Shown here piece by piece: positions 8,001-14,925 of a stretch of 15,877 nt of DNA. Numbering within the stretch: position 1 is the stretch's first letter; every line of letters starts with the position of its first letter. The notes under the pieces are model-generated. The model was given only the letters and a program-made list of their open reading frames with translations. It was not told the DNA's origin and did not search any database. The translations under genes were made by a program, and so were the position numbers. The stretch is from NCBI GenBank assembly GCA_964365025.1, contig CAYIOJ010000022.1, positions 1-15,877 on the forward strand. The letters run 5' to 3'. The stretch is from UBA10003 sp964365025. GTDB taxonomy: Bacteria; Patescibacteriota; Patescibacteriia; Magasanikbacterales; UBA10003.

Positions 8001-11000
8001 TGGTGATATTTATTTGAATTTAACTAACCAAAAATTTTTGCAAGATTGGCTGGAAAAGACCGGTGATGAGTCGGTGGTTGGAGCAATCTACGATACTATC
8101 ACGTTTAAACCGACCGCCAACAGTGGATTATTGGATCAGAATAAATGGTATCGCGTGACATTGACCACGGATATAAAAAGTGAGGTTTTGGAGGCGCCGC
8201 AATCCAGCGCCAATATGTTTGCGGCCGCTCCGGGTGCCTGCGTTGATCCGGTTGGCAAGAAGGCGGCTTACTGCTTCAAATTTAAAACTAAAGACAGTGG
8301 TGAATTATGCAAATTAGGGTGGGCCATTGTCAGCCCGGACTCTTTCACTGCGCAGGATTTCAACCAAACATATAAGGATTTATATAATGTTACAGCCATA
8401 TCGGCTGATAATAAATGTTGGTCAATCAATGCCGCGGCTTATAATTGGCAGTGGAATGCCGGCGCCGCCCCGTCAAGTATTGATGATCCGAGCACTTACG
8501 CCAAAGTGACCAATGATCAAGAAGCGGCCGGCGGCGTCTTAAAAGGCAAACCGATGCAGCATTTAATTACTAAAGATAAGGAAACGCCGGCTGATGGTGA
8601 AAAAGTGTGGGCTAAAACAGGCAGTGGTAATAACGAAGTGAAAGACGACGCGGAATTATTTATTTCTCCCAAAAAACCAAAATTAATTGATTGGTGGCCA
8701 AAATGCGACACGACCTGCCCCAACGCGGCCATTGGCGCTTTGTTTGACGCGGACATGGATTTGGCAAATTTTACTAAAGCCGTAAAACTAAAAGAGTGCG
8801 GTCAAGGCGATGTTTTTGATGTGATGGAATGCACTGGTGGTAAATTACAATTTTTATCAGCCGAAACATCCACTACCAATCCAAAAGAATTTATTTTCAA
8901 ACTTGCCGCCAATACTTCTTTATCGCCCGGCTTTTGGTATGAAGTGTCATTTAATAATGGAATAAAGAGCATTGGCGGCAGTGAATTGGATGATAGTTCC
9001 AAGCATCCTTGGAATTTTAAAGTTAAAAACGACCCCAGCAATTGCGCTTTGGACCATGTTAATATTTTTCCGGCTTCTTCCATTGTTTATTGGATTGGCG
9101 ATTACGCCGATTATCTAGCTCTGCCTTTTGGCGCGCCGGACGAATGTTCGCCTTTGACAGGACAGATGCTCACGGCTGACAAATATAATTGGAGCTGGTC
9201 GGCAACGGACGCCAATATCGCTAAAATTTCACAAAATGATTCTGATCCGGCAAATGGCCTGATTGACGCTTTGGCATCATCAACTGCTGTGGGAAAAGGC
9301 GCGGTCAACGCGGTCAAACAGCAAGTGGCGCAGATTTTTAGCGCCGCGGATGGCAAAACCAGCTCGCCGCCAGCCGACTTTATTTTGCAGTGCGGCTATT
9401 CACCAGTGAACGCTGATTGCCCTAAGCCGAATGGCGGCAGTGATTTTACCAAGGGCATTGGCTCTAATTCTTGTTGCTATGAAAGGCCCGAAGCTGAACT
9501 GGAGGCGCCTGACCCGACTTCTGATGTTTGCCCTAATACGGCGATTGTGGTGGAGTTTGAACAATTGATGGCTACTTCAACTTTCGCGAGTAGTACCTTG
9601 GGAGCTCATAATTTGGTTTTGGCTGAAAAAAATGCGGACGCGACTTGTCCGACCGGCACCTATAAAATAGCTGAAAGCGAGGTAAAAACCAAAAATTGGT
9701 GGCAGAAATTTAAAAATTGGTTTAATCAAATTCTCGGCAAGCCGGTAGCGGCCGAAGTGTATTGCGCCGGAGGAATTAAATACAACATTGATTTGAGTAG
9801 CAATGCTTCCGGCAATACTCGCGCTTCGTTGATTTTGAATCAGCCCTTGGCCGGCAATAAAGATTATCAAGTTATTGTTACTAAAGACGTGAAAAGTATT
9901 TTGGGCGTCAGTGTTTTGGATGCGCCGACAACTTTTGATTTTCACACCAAACAGGATCTTTGTAAGATAGACAGCGTAAAAGTTGAACCAGCTGCTTGGT
10001 TGTTTAGTACTGCTAAGGACGCGGGCGACAATGATATCGTCGGGCCAGAATTAAATGATAAAGACAAGGCATTTTTTGCGCGCGCGTATTTTCAACCACC
10101 GGGCGTTCCTAATTTTTACCAAGAAATTCAGCCATTTCCGGACATTTATAATTGGGTATATAGTTGGATAAGCAGTGATTCCGGCATTGTGAAATTAAAT
10201 TCAATCGCGGGTAAAGAGATTGTGGCAGAGGTCGCCGCGCCTGTTAAAAACGGCTTGGTTGATATTGGCGCTCACGCTCAAATTTTGGCCGATTCCTCCA
10301 ATGTAAACAATATTGGTAAAATTTTTAGCGCCACCAGCACGGTGCAAGTATTTATCTGCGAAAATCCTTGGCCTGACGCGCAATTCAATTTCGCGCATCC
10401 GGAATTTGGTTTGGGTTACGTTGATGCCGAAGGGACCGATGACAAAACTTTAGATGGCGGTGTTTTACCCGCAGGCAAAGGGTGGAATAATTTTAAATTA
10501 ATATATTGCCGCGATGCCGGGAAAACAAACGATACAAGCGATGATTTGCCGGAATTGCGCTTACCTACCGTCGTTGATCATCAAAACGACAACACTGGCA
10601 TTTTCAAAGAATTTTTCTTTACTTTTATTAACCCAACGCCAACTGGCGCCATTAACAAAAATAGCATCGGTCTGCGCGTTTACACCAATGTTAACCATTT
10701 AACTTTGACCGAGTGGTATGATAGCCAAAGTTTGCAAGGCGCGCCTGTGCCAACGCAAGTGGGCCCGTATAAGGCCATGCAAGAAGGCCGCACCTACTAT
10801 ATTGAAGGCATAAATTTATCCGGCACCAATCTTTATTCCAATATCTATGTTTTTTCATTCAGTGATAATCCAACTGCCGAAACATTGAATATTGTAAATC
10901 AATTGTTAAGCAATTTTACTCTTAATATCAATGTGACTGATAAAGAAACAGTCGCTAAAATGTATCGCGATTATCAACGGTTGCAGGATTTGAAATTGAT

Positions 11001-12891
11001 CAGCGACAAACTTTGGAGTTATTACGGTAAAAAAGGCGAGTATCCCAAACTTACGGAAAATCCGCAATTGGGCACATATTTGCCGTCATATACCAACAGC
11101 AAATGGAAGTCCTGGCAGGGAGTGTTGGGAAATCTGGTTGGATATACATTGCCCATTGATCCGTTGAACGGATTTTATGGTTGCGCCAGCAGTACTTTGA
11201 GCGTTGGCGCGCCGCCGGTAAATTTAGGGCCTTTTGACGCCGAAACCTGTTGGAATGCCACCAATTCCACTTTTATTTGCCCCAAGGGTTCGCAGGTGTA
11301 TCAATATGAAACCAAAGGCGGTGCAGAAGCGACATTGAAAGCGGATTTTGAATTGCCACCGCAGTATGTTTGGAACAAAAAATTAGATGAATTAAAATCA
11401 AGCAGTGGAAATTTGGTGTGTAGCTTTGACAAAAAACCATGCCAAAGTAATGCCAATTGTCAACAAGACACTTGCTCTGGATCAATTACTAAATTATGCA
11501 GTAATAAAGCGCAAGCATGTGGAACAGATGCCGATTGTTTGGGTGGTTCATGTATTTCTACCAAACATTGTCAGGTTCAACAATCAAAAGTTTGCCAATC
11601 TGATGCAGATTGCAGTTTAGCTAATTTTTGTTCTGGAGGCATATCCTTTTCTATGGCCGATAATTGTCAAAATGCAGTGGAGGGGGAAAGTGGCCAATGC
11701 GGCGATGGCGTTATTGGAACTGGCGAACAGTGCGAGTTGGGAATGAAAAAATATGTCGCGTGTCAAGTTGGCGAGAACGCCACCACGCTTTGGCATGAGA
11801 ATCAGTACCCGGCTAAAAATTTACAAGCTTGTGTCAGTTGCAGCGGTTGGGCTGATGTCGGCGCTTGCGTCTTGCAGGGCACTTGCGGCGATGGGATTAT
11901 ACAAGGGCCGCAGCAGTCACCAGCAGGACCGGAGGTCTGTGATGATGGAAAGAACAACGGGAAATATGGGTACTGTAAGACGGATTGCTCCGGAACATCG
12001 GCGGAGTATTGCGGAGACGGCATATTTACGGCCGGTAAGGAAGTATGCGATGCATCTGAAGGTAATGCTACTTGGAGAAATTGGGATAATGAGATTTTGA
12101 ATTGTTCCATGAGCGCCATTCCACTTTTTGGTTGTGTAAATACCGGTGAAAAGTATAATCGGATTAAAGACGAATCTTGTTCTTGGGATTGTCAGAAATG
12201 GAATTATTGCGGCGACGGTTTTGTCAATAAGACGATAAAAACCGACAAAGTAGGCGTGGAATTAAAGCCATATGAGCAATGTGAGAAAAGTGAGAGTTGT
12301 CAGGTTGGTAAATGTTCCGCTGGGCCGCATAAAGATTTTTATTGCGAGGAAGATAAGAATTGCTGGGATGGTGTGAATTGTCAGATTACGACAAAATGTT
12401 TAGAATATGGAAAAGATCTTTTTGGAAATGATGTTTGTAAGAAATGGAAAAAGGTTTGTAGTAATGATAATAGTTTAGCGTGTTTAACCGTAAGTGATTG
12501 TAATATTAAATGCGCTGACTTAAAGCCTGGTAAAAAATATTGCGCCGTCCCCGGAGAAGCTAAATTTATGCAACCAATTGTAAGTTTAAATGTTTATAAA
12601 GATTCTACAGAAAAGTGGCCCGAGGCTGCTTCTGGAAATGTCGTGGATTGCCAATGGCATATAAGTGGCGATTTCGAATCTATGCAGGCAAATTCAGAAG
12701 TCACCTGTCTGCCTTTGGAAGCGTCCGCGCCACCGCCCTCCCCACCTCTGTGCGGAAATGGTAAAATAGAAGCAGGGGAGGTTTGCGATGACGGGAAAAA
12801 CAATGGCACTGCCTGCGCGCCGATTGCTAATGCAAAAACTTGTACTTATTGCGCCTTTGGCTGTCAGCAAGTAATTACTATAAGTAAATAA
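5062..12891 (+). CDS. Giant pilin-anchored modular surface protein (2609 aa)
   Basis: Paralogue of the preceding gene: about 56 of 91 residues are identical by eye over the pilin module. Order of parts: signal peptide (about 10-33); pilin-like helices (about 63-82 and 104-122) with YMTAGGDEEK between; SbsA-like domain (about 150-290); Ig-like domain opening DNTPP (297-405); small Cys module ETDIDCGPNCGAC (about 408-455); four IPT/TIG-like domains (457-848); threefold composite repeat (about 939-1770); Ig/fibronectin-like region (about 1770-1955); pseudopilin-like domain (about 1965-2098); Cys-rich tail with five CGDG/CGNG repeats (about 2120-2601). No sortase or PEP-CTERM signal is visible at the C-terminus, so the N-terminal helices are the probable anchor. 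It is one uninterrupted frame from ATG 5062 to TAA, with no Shine-Dalgarno. Likely role: attachment to another cell or surface (inference). Secreted scaffold or S-layer-like function is an alternative. Confidence 0.88.
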   Translation: MFQGHKKIFWEIGLFLALFLGILLTAPALLQAQELDTGIDYAAATGLVNTDIRIIVAKIINVALGLLGIIALVLVLWGGYEYMTAGGDEEKVTKAKKIMLDAAIGLAIILSAFAITQFVISKLTDAIMAQYQEQAAGGPGEPTNCVGGQCYSNTAFYATVESQGNLPLKNIIVTVNFKEEPNLPAPVNKDTATLENIQVVPVVSGAGTADEVLASAPFSGFLQFAPNSGDSTVEFHPTGSCAPENPDVSVCFGKNTTYKVILSPNIKEAQISGLLAKNLDCANHACSFYFTTGDKYDNTPPQAAMVLPGNSANLPTDVKTTVSATASDDVGLQGAVFHSSKEQVPFGNLAFTAPYPLSVNDNQLKYENFTPQLTDKTKKETWQLSVEVKDLAGHSAVAQQSVNVLPGFCFNKEKDADETDIDCGPNCGACANADCNTNADCASGYCDLPAKKCAVKTKITNVDPKDGAMGNYVSIFGENFGAFEFGKSKVIFLGNVDNATDNKVAQTAQCFGKYSWQDDFIVVAVPNGAANGPIKVVSASSTGPADTAHEDSTNDDFGPVFPVTQVFVINSVTKPGLCGLNPDKQSPKMPVIISGSNFGASKGASQIKFGDFAATFFSKWSNQDIATQVPASLPTQKLTVKAIVNNQTSNSLPFEVLLATAAPNINYITPEAGSKGSYVTIYGNNFGKAVGKVKFTKNKIEYNTEPLPNECGSGWSDTQIVAKVPLDVALTDGQATVRVYDNSAAASNIKPFIIDSKKAQANLCKIEPDNGPIGQLVKLYGDSLAVSNNGWGNVVFTKDKKVKSDIWSEKTNNKIGVAVPAGTESGPVKVELFAPNFSLASNQLNFKVQNCAEEINNNKKTLAEVCGEKQQCCPAGYCLDAAQSCAEGIGAKASIFAWSFSTGKLPVVPEVVVACGEDIVPSPSPALNDAKNLQPSPTNVCVNAEIKVRFTPLIQGSSVVGSVVVESCDNEACANPAPVLGDIYLNLTNQKFLQDWLEKTGDESVVGAIYDTITFKPTANSGLLDQNKWYRVTLTTDIKSEVLEAPQSSANMFAAAPGACVDPVGKKAAYCFKFKTKDSGELCKLGWAIVSPDSFTAQDFNQTYKDLYNVTAISADNKCWSINAAAYNWQWNAGAAPSSIDDPSTYAKVTNDQEAAGGVLKGKPMQHLITKDKETPADGEKVWAKTGSGNNEVKDDAELFISPKKPKLIDWWPKCDTTCPNAAIGALFDADMDLANFTKAVKLKECGQGDVFDVMECTGGKLQFLSAETSTTNPKEFIFKLAANTSLSPGFWYEVSFNNGIKSIGGSELDDSSKHPWNFKVKNDPSNCALDHVNIFPASSIVYWIGDYADYLALPFGAPDECSPLTGQMLTADKYNWSWSATDANIAKISQNDSDPANGLIDALASSTAVGKGAVNAVKQQVAQIFSAADGKTSSPPADFILQCGYSPVNADCPKPNGGSDFTKGIGSNSCCYERPEAELEAPDPTSDVCPNTAIVVEFEQLMATSTFASSTLGAHNLVLAEKNADATCPTGTYKIAESEVKTKNWWQKFKNWFNQILGKPVAAEVYCAGGIKYNIDLSSNASGNTRASLILNQPLAGNKDYQVIVTKDVKSILGVSVLDAPTTFDFHTKQDLCKIDSVKVEPAAWLFSTAKDAGDNDIVGPELNDKDKAFFARAYFQPPGVPNFYQEIQPFPDIYNWVYSWISSDSGIVKLNSIAGKEIVAEVAAPVKNGLVDIGAHAQILADSSNVNNIGKIFSATSTVQVFICENPWPDAQFNFAHPEFGLGYVDAEGTDDKTLDGGVLPAGKGWNNFKLIYCRDAGKTNDTSDDLPELRLPTVVDHQNDNTGIFKEFFFTFINPTPTGAINKNSIGLRVYTNVNHLTLTEWYDSQSLQGAPVPTQVGPYKAMQEGRTYYIEGINLSGTNLYSNIYVFSFSDNPTAETLNIVNQLLSNFTLNINVTDKETVAKMYRDYQRLQDLKLISDKLWSYYGKKGEYPKLTENPQLGTYLPSYTNSKWKSWQGVLGNLVGYTLPIDPLNGFYGCASSTLSVGAPPVNLGPFDAETCWNATNSTFICPKGSQVYQYETKGGAEATLKADFELPPQYVWNKKLDELKSSSGNLVCSFDKKPCQSNANCQQDTCSGSITKLCSNKAQACGTDADCLGGSCISTKHCQVQQSKVCQSDADCSLANFCSGGISFSMADNCQNAVEGESGQCGDGVIGTGEQCELGMKKYVACQVGENATTLWHENQYPAKNLQACVSCSGWADVGACVLQGTCGDGIIQGPQQSPAGPEVCDDGKNNGKYGYCKTDCSGTSAEYCGDGIFTAGKEVCDASEGNATWRNWDNEILNCSMSAIPLFGCVNTGEKYNRIKDESCSWDCQKWNYCGDGFVNKTIKTDKVGVELKPYEQCEKSESCQVGKCSAGPHKDFYCEEDKNCWDGVNCQITTKCLEYGKDLFGNDVCKKWKKVCSNDNSLACLTVSDCNIKCADLKPGKKYCAVPGEAKFMQPIVSLNVYKDSTEKWPEAASGNVVDCQWHISGDFESMQANSEVTCLPLEASAPPPSPPLCGNGKIEAGEVCDDGKNNGTACAPIANAKTCTYCAFGCQQVITISK
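6430..7605 (+). repeat. Four tandem IPT/TIG-like domains in the giant protein
   Basis: Residues 457-848 contain four consecutive units that begin with an 'I-x-x-V/I-x-P' strand followed by a 'V-x-I-x-G-x-N-F/L-G' turn: YVSIFGENFG (about 472), VIISGSNFGA (591), YVTIYGNNFGK (678) and LVKLYGDSL (776). This is the signature of IPT/TIG immunoglobulin-like folds, common in extracellular and adhesion proteins. The fourth copy is more divergent (GDSL in place of GxNFG). Confidence 0.75.
7876..10371 (+). repeat. Threefold composite repeat (~275 aa unit)
   Basis: Three copies of a two-part unit, at about residues 939-1217, 1218-1488 and 1489-1770. Each begins with a Cys-containing strand (VCVNAEIKVRF, TCPNAAIGALF, VCPNTAIVVEF; Cys at 941, 1219 and 1490), continues as an SbsA/Big_5-like domain ending near DIKS/GIKS/DVKS and F-F-K, then a second Ig-like part with 'C-x(3-6)-V-x-P' and a YNWxW/YNWVYSW strand. 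Spacing between the first cysteines is 278 and 271 residues. Copies are divergent at the nucleotide level, so the duplication is old. Confidence 0.7.
10954..11355 (+). other. Pseudopilin-like globular domain inside the giant protein
   Basis: Residues about 1965-2098 follow the soluble-domain pattern of type II/IV pseudopilins: a helix YRDYQRLQDLKLISDKLWSYY, then GEYP, a Trp-containing segment, VGYTLPIDPLN, and a C-terminal sheet with VYQYETKGG and TLKADFEL. The hydrophobic prepilin N-terminal helix and processing site are absent, as expected of a domain embedded in a larger protein. Assignment is by pattern only. Confidence 0.6.
11419..12864 (+). repeat. Cysteine-rich array with CGDG-type disulfide repeats
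   Basis: Residues about 2120-2601. Five CGDG/CGNG motifs begin at 2213, 2275, 2317, 2383 and 2564, most followed by a GxEx-C-D/E-DG pattern such as EVCDDGKNNG (2291 and 2573). They resemble the myxobacterial Cys-rich disulfide repeat (TIGR02232/DUF4215-like). An N-terminal part has C-x-(S/T)-(D/N)-A-(D/N)-C units (2127-2133, 2153-2159, 2178-2184), related to CNTNADC at 435. These modules imply an oxidised, extracellular location. Confidence 0.75.
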
Positions 12892-12901
12892 TTTTTATAT
12901 T

Positions 12902-12990
12902 GTCATTGCGAGCGAAGCGAAGCAATCTCGTCTATTGTCAAAGATTGCTTCGTCGCTTCTGCCGGCAGGCAGATCGCTCCTCGCAATGAC
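12902..12990. repeat. Imperfect palindromic intergenic repeat (TCATTGCGAG family)
   Basis: Perfect 11-bp outer arms GTCATTGCGAG (12902-12912) and CTCGCAATGAC (12980-12990) enclose an inner stem GAAGCAATCT (12919-12928) with AGATTGCTTC (12942-12951), extended by GAAGC/GCTTC around one extra base. The right arm carries an added TGCCGGCAGGCA (12960-12971), itself partly palindromic. This looks like the short dispersed stem-loop element found in multiple copies in many bacterial genomes. It occupies nearly the whole gap between two genes and could also act as a terminator or mRNA 3'-end stabiliser. It encodes nothing; the antisense frame through it is spurious. Confidence 0.8.
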
Positions 12991-12998
12991 TCATCAAT

Positions 12999-13697
12999 AT
13001 GTTTGACGAAACACAACCGCAAAATTCAAACGAACCCGAAGATATTTTGGCGCCAATGGACGGCGTGATTGAGCCGGGCGAATTAAAATCCGCTTTGGCT
13101 AATAATAAATTAAAGCCGGTGGCAAGAACCAATGATGACTTGCCAGAGCCGCCGGAAGAAATTCCGCCTTTAGAGCCGCGCGCGGAAATTTCTCAGCCGC
13201 TTTTGAGTAAAAAAGGATTTATCTTTGTTATTGTCGGCGTGGTTGTAGTAGCCTTGATTGTCGGAGTTATTTGGGTGGTAATGAGATTACCCCAAAAAGC
13301 GCCGGTGGTTGTGCCAGCGGTGGCCCCGGTCGCTCAACCGGAAGCGGTTGCTCCCACACCAACGCCCGAAGTCATGCCTGCTCCAGAAGCAACAACTCCC
13401 GCTTCGGAAGCAATCGTTCCGCCGTCAACCGAGCCGCCTGCTCCAGCAGTTACGGTTGAGCCGACAGCAGACACTGATGATGATGGCTTGACTGATACGG
13501 AAGAGGCAACGGCTGGCACTAACGCGCAGGCGCCTGACACTGATGCCGATGGTTTGACTGATTACGAAGAAATCACGCTTTGGAAAACCAATCCTTTAAA
13601 TCCGGACACTGATGGCGACGGCTTTTCTGATGGTCAAGAAGTGAAAAATGGTTATAATCCCAATGGCGCTGGAAAATTATTGGAATTACCTAAGTAA
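12999..13697 (+). CDS. Single-pass membrane protein with TSP3-like calcium repeats (232 aa)
   Basis: The layout is an acidic, Pro-rich cytoplasmic N-terminus (1-70), one strong transmembrane helix (about 73-95), a long Pro/Ala/Glu-rich stalk (about 98-156) and three thrombospondin type-3-like motifs: DTDDDGLTD (159), DTDADGLTD (180) and DTDGDGFSD (203), each followed by an E-x-G/T-x-P-type segment. Such D-x-D-x-D-G loops bind calcium in characterised homologues; here that is inferred. The stalk and repeats should be extracellular, since basic residues KK71-72 precede the helix and there is no cleavable signal peptide. The start ATG follows the palindromic repeat directly, with no Shine-Dalgarno. 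Its closest relative in the window is the next gene. Specific function unknown; cell-surface stalk or adhesin accessory is plausible. Confidence 0.85.
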   Translation: MFDETQPQNSNEPEDILAPMDGVIEPGELKSALANNKLKPVARTNDDLPEPPEEIPPLEPRAEISQPLLSKKGFIFVIVGVVVVALIVGVIWVVMRLPQKAPVVVPAVAPVAQPEAVAPTPTPEVMPAPEATTPASEAIVPPSTEPPAPAVTVEPTADTDDDGLTDTEEATAGTNAQAPDTDADGLTDYEEITLWKTNPLNPDTDGDGFSDGQEVKNGYNPNGAGKLLELPK

Positions 13698-13706
13698 GAG
13701 TTTGTA

Positions 13707-13857
13707 GTGGGCGGAGGAATATAATTTTTTTGCGCGAGGATATGTTTGAGCCAGACCTAGGCATTCTGCGATGGCTAAGGTCGAGGAATGCCGAGGTCGG
13801 TGGCCCGAAGGGCCAGGCGAGTTTATCCGAGTCAAAAAAATTATATTCCGAGCCCAC
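13707..13857. repeat. Nested inverted-repeat element (~150 bp)
   Basis: Outer arms 13707-13732 and 13833-13857 are complementary at about 23 of 25 positions, including a 17-bp perfect block (GGAATATAATTTTTTTG and its complement). Inside, GGATA (13738-13742) pairs with TATCC (13824-13828). GACCTAGGCATTC (13754-13766) pairs with GAATGCCGAGGTC (13786-13798) with one mismatch. TGGCCC/GGGCCA (13801-13806/13810-13815) forms a perfect hairpin with a 3-nt loop. The element can fold as a long stem carrying two branch hairpins. No open reading frame of substance and no clear target-site duplication is visible. Confidence 0.8.
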
Positions 13858-13868
13858 CTATCTATTGT

Positions 13869-14921
13869 ATGTCAGACAATGAAACAGAAATTCATATCAT
13901 CCCCGATGAATTTTACGGGGGAGTGAAGCGGCCTGCGCCATCAATGGCGCCGACCGGTACTTTTGGCGTTCCGGCAGTTGTTTCTCCGATTAAGTCGGCT
14001 CCGGCCAAACAATTGCCAGGTTTGCCTCAACCGACATTTTTCAAAACCCCCAAGTTCATTATCATTGCCGGTATTGTTGTTTTTGTTTTAATTATCAGCG
14101 GTGTCGCCTACTATTATATTCGTCAAGCCAACATCACTCGTCAACAGCTTACGCCCAAGCCAACGCCTGTTGTTCAACCCGTGCCTACTCCGCCAGCTCC
14201 CATTGAGGTCGCTACCTCCACCGAAGAGGTCGCGCCACCTGTTGCCACCTCCACTCCAATTCAGCAGCCTTTTTCCATTATTTTTCCTTTTAAAAATTAC
14301 AGTAAAACAGTTGATTCTGACAATGACGGTCTGACTGACGAAGAGGAAAAAATTTACGGCACTGACCCAACCATGCCAGATACTGATAGCGACGGCTATC
14401 TGGATACTTTGGAAATTCAAAATTTATATAATCCCATCGGCTTTAAGCCAGTGCGTTTGTTCGATTCCGGCAAAGTGAAAATTTATCAGAACCCGGTTTT
14501 TACTTATTCAATTTTTTACCCGGGTGATTGGATAGTACAATCCTTGGATCCGAATAATAAAGATGTGATGTTCACTTCCGCCACCGGCGAGTTTGTGGAA
14601 GTTTTGACAGAAGATAATCCTTTAAAGATGACGGCCGAAGCCTGGTATTTGGGTCAATCGCCCGGGGTGGATGCGTCGCAATTGGAGCATTTTATCACTA
14701 AAGACAAATTGGAAGGAGTCAAAAGTCCTGATGGCTTGGTAGCCTATTTTTCTTTTGAAGATAAAATTTTCGCCGTTAATTATAATATCGGTTTAAAAAC
14801 AGAGATAAATTTTTTAGGCACTTTTGAAATGATGATAAACAGTTTTCGGCCGCAGGGCGGGTTTGCCGATTTGCCTTTTGGCGGAATGTCCGCGACAAGC
14901 ACAGTTACCAGTGCGCCATAA
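13869..14921 (+). CDS. Membrane protein with TSP3-like repeats and PsbP-like C-terminal domain (350 aa)
   Basis: The layout is a cytoplasmic N-terminus (1-60, including IIPDEFYGG), a transmembrane helix (about 62-83), a Pro/Thr-rich stalk (about 95-135), two acidic calcium-type motifs DSDNDGLTD (149) and DTDSDGYLD (171), and a C-terminal domain (about 205-330) beginning YQNPVFTYSIFYPGDW, resembling the PsbP-like fold found in many bacterial lipoproteins and surface proteins. The frame is open upstream to 13788, but that part is translated palindromic repeat, so I start at the ATG at 13869. No Shine-Dalgarno. It shares layout with the preceding gene but adds the C-terminal domain. Probably extracellular, membrane-tethered; function unknown. 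Confidence 0.85.
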   Translation: MSDNETEIHIIPDEFYGGVKRPAPSMAPTGTFGVPAVVSPIKSAPAKQLPGLPQPTFFKTPKFIIIAGIVVFVLIISGVAYYYIRQANITRQQLTPKPTPVVQPVPTPPAPIEVATSTEEVAPPVATSTPIQQPFSIIFPFKNYSKTVDSDNDGLTDEEEKIYGTDPTMPDTDSDGYLDTLEIQNLYNPIGFKPVRLFDSGKVKIYQNPVFTYSIFYPGDWIVQSLDPNNKDVMFTSATGEFVEVLTEDNPLKMTAEAWYLGQSPGVDASQLEHFITKDKLEGVKSPDGLVAYFSFEDKIFAVNYNIGLKTEINFLGTFEMMINSFRPQGGFADLPFGGMSATSTVTSAP

Positions 14922-14925
14922 ATAA

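Noticed and set aside
7876..12864. CRISPR array or exact nucleotide repeats in the giant gene
   Set aside because: The repeats are divergent protein domains; no identical nucleotide repeats with regular unique spacers are seen.
12938..13132. Antisense 64-aa frame reading CEERSACRQKRRSNL
   Set aside because: Its C-terminal half is the translated palindromic repeat, and the rest is antisense to the 232-aa membrane protein. No ribosome binding site or protein similarity is recognisable.
13720..13725. TATAAT in the left arm of the nested repeat as a promoter -10
   Set aside because: No acceptable -35 lies 16-18 nt upstream, and the word is explained by the palindrome's A/T block.
13788..13868. 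N-terminal extension of the 350-aa protein to 13788
   Set aside because: It reads through the nested inverted repeat and gives an Arg-rich sequence with no protein character; the ATG at 13869 starts a typical acidic cytoplasmic tail.
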